Assembly: GCF_030269665.1 (NCBI RefSeq)
Contig: NZ_BSTS01000001.1
Coordinates: forward strand, 248,001 to 312,000
Length of the DNA stretch: 64,000 nucleotides
Reading direction: 5' to 3'
From: Actinomycetospora sp. NBRC 106375
GTDB taxonomy: Bacteria; Actinomycetota; Actinomycetes; Mycobacteriales; Pseudonocardiaceae
Shown here in pieces: positions 63,128 through 64,000 of this stretch (position 1 is its first letter; each line of letters opens with the position of its first letter). A program made the position numbers and the translations under genes. The notes below the pieces were generated by a model. The model ran no database searches. It worked only from the letters and a program-made list of their open reading frames with translations, and was not told the origin of the DNA.

Positions 63128-64000
63128 GTGCGTCCCGTCCCGACGGTCCGGCTGCAGCCCTGGGTCCTGCGAACACTCGTGCTCACCGTGGTGTTCGGCG
63201 TCGCGGAGGCGTTGTTCGTCGCCCTGCGCTCGTGGTCGCCCGACCTGCTGCGGCTCTGGAGCATCGTCCTGCTGCTGGTGGTGTCGGTCGTGGTGATCGG
63301 CTGGGTGGGTGCCGAGATCGTGCTCGGCCGCCGCCCCCCGGAGTGGACGTGGTTCATCACCGCGCTGGTCACGGCGCCGGCGGCCGGCCTGCTGAGCTGG
63401 ATCCTGCTCGCGGCGTTCGTCGACGAGACCGGCGTCGCCGACCTGCAGACCGCCCTCGTGGGCCGCGCGTCGTTCGTCGCGCTGCTCATCCTGGTGGCGG
63501 TGTTCGTCGGGTCGCGTCTCGGCTGGCTGTCGATGCGCCGCCACGGCGAGGGCACCGAGGACCCGTTCCTCGACGCCGACGACGAGGCCGTGGCACGTCA
63601 GGCGGCAATCGACCGCGGCGACGTGGACCCCCTGGCCGAGGAGCGCGCGGCGGCGGCCGCCCGTGCCGCGGCGCGCGCCGGCGTGCGCCCGGCCGCGGCG
63701 ACCGCGGGGGCACCGTCCGTGGCGGGCGTCCGCACCCCCGGCCGCCGGACCCCCGAGGTCGCCGAGCGCGAGCGGATGCCCGAGGCGCCGCGCCTCGCGC
63801 AGCAGCGCCGGGTCTCGACGGTGCGGGCGGCGGGAGCGCCGTCCGAGACGTCGTCCGGGACGTCGTCCACTCCCGTGTCCTCGCCGTTCGGGCAGCCGGA
63901 TGCCTCCGCGCCGCGCCCCACCGACTCCGACGTGCCGGAGCCCGTCGACCCCCCGGTCGTCGCCGTCCTGCCGTCCTTCCCGATGCCGGGCGGGCGCCTC
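63128..64000 (+). CDS. Four-helix membrane protein (B-4DMT transporter-like), 3' end cut off
   Basis: An open plus-strand frame runs from GTG 63128 to the window edge without a stop (291 codons). Four hydrophobic helices lie at about 13-33, 42-63, 74-97 and 112-130, followed by an Ala/Arg/Pro-rich soluble tail of at least 155 residues. The order matches the membrane protein divergent from pepQ in mycobacteria and resembles proteins annotated as the B-4DMT transporter family. Transport is unproven. The divergent gap with pepQ is 40 bp. Confidence 0.78.
   Translation, partial: MRPVPTVRLQPWVLRTLVLTVVFGVAEALFVALRSWSPDLLRLWSIVLLLVVSVVVIGWVGAEIVLGRRPPEWTWFITALVTAPAAGLLSWILLAAFVDETGVADLQTALVGRASFVALLILVAVFVGSRLGWLSMRRHGEGTEDPFLDADDEAVARQAAIDRGDVDPLAEERAAAAARAAARAGVRPAAATAGAPSVAGVRTPGRRTPEVAERERMPEAPRLAQQRRVSTVRAAGAPSETSSGTSSTPVSSPFGQPDASAPRPTDSDVPEPVDPPVVAVLPSFPMPGGRL

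Overview
The window is very GC-rich DNA (composition judged by eye, not computed) from an actinomycete, most likely of the family Pseudonocardiaceae. The evidence is the presence of BldD, WhiA, RbpA, mIHF, OpcA, a helicase-motif-less PriA, GTG starts in about half the genes, and a gene order that I recall as close to the Mycobacterium tuberculosis pyrR-to-tkt segment.

Layout. (1) 1-7545, plus strand: pentose-phosphate/glycolysis operon tkt (5' end cut off)-tal-pgi-zwf-opcA-pgl, most junctions being 4-bp ATGA/GTGA overlaps. (2) 7546-14747, accessory block: two paralogous small membrane proteins flanking a MocR/PdxR-type regulator-aminotransferase, an Lrp regulator, a universal stress protein, an aromatic amidohydrolase/decarboxylase with a benzoylformate decarboxylase, and a TrpB2. 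(3) 14787-23734, minus strand: rbpA, secG, tpiA, pgk, gap, then whiA, yvcK, rapZ, uvrC, nearly all translationally coupled. (4) 23797-36478, a second accessory block: a catabolic-looking operon (MetE-like, MBL hydrolase, FAH hydrolase) opposite a TetR gene with two operator-like repeats; a PIG-L deacetylase; a SWIM protein and an SNF2 ATPase separated by an opposite-strand operon of a RibD_C reductase, a YCII (DGPF) protein and a TPR-type ECF sigma factor; a Rieske lipoprotein; and a HAD hydrolase. (5) 36515-51370, minus strand: pyrD, a PH-domain protein, ribH, ribBA, ribE, rpe, rsmB, fmt, def, a DinB-like protein, priA, metK, coaBC, rpoZ, gmk, mihF. (6) 51570-59913, minus strand: the pyrimidine operon pyrR-pyrB-pyrC-carA-carB-pyrF, with a PyrR-binding-loop consensus in the pyrR leader. 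(7) 60229 to the end: bldD (plus), nusB, efp, pepQ (minus), and a membrane protein running off the window.

The core genes supply NADPH/pentoses, the lower trunk of glycolysis, UMP, riboflavin, S-adenosylmethionine, and the translation-initiation and transcription machinery. No phage, IS element, CRISPR array, rRNA or tRNA was recognised. No single spectacular new system stands out. The most interesting signals are a dispersed two-hairpin repeat in two convergent gaps, a perfect 40-bp palindrome, a 31-bp repeat that has apparently entered coding sequences, the PyrR leader element, and several candidate operators.
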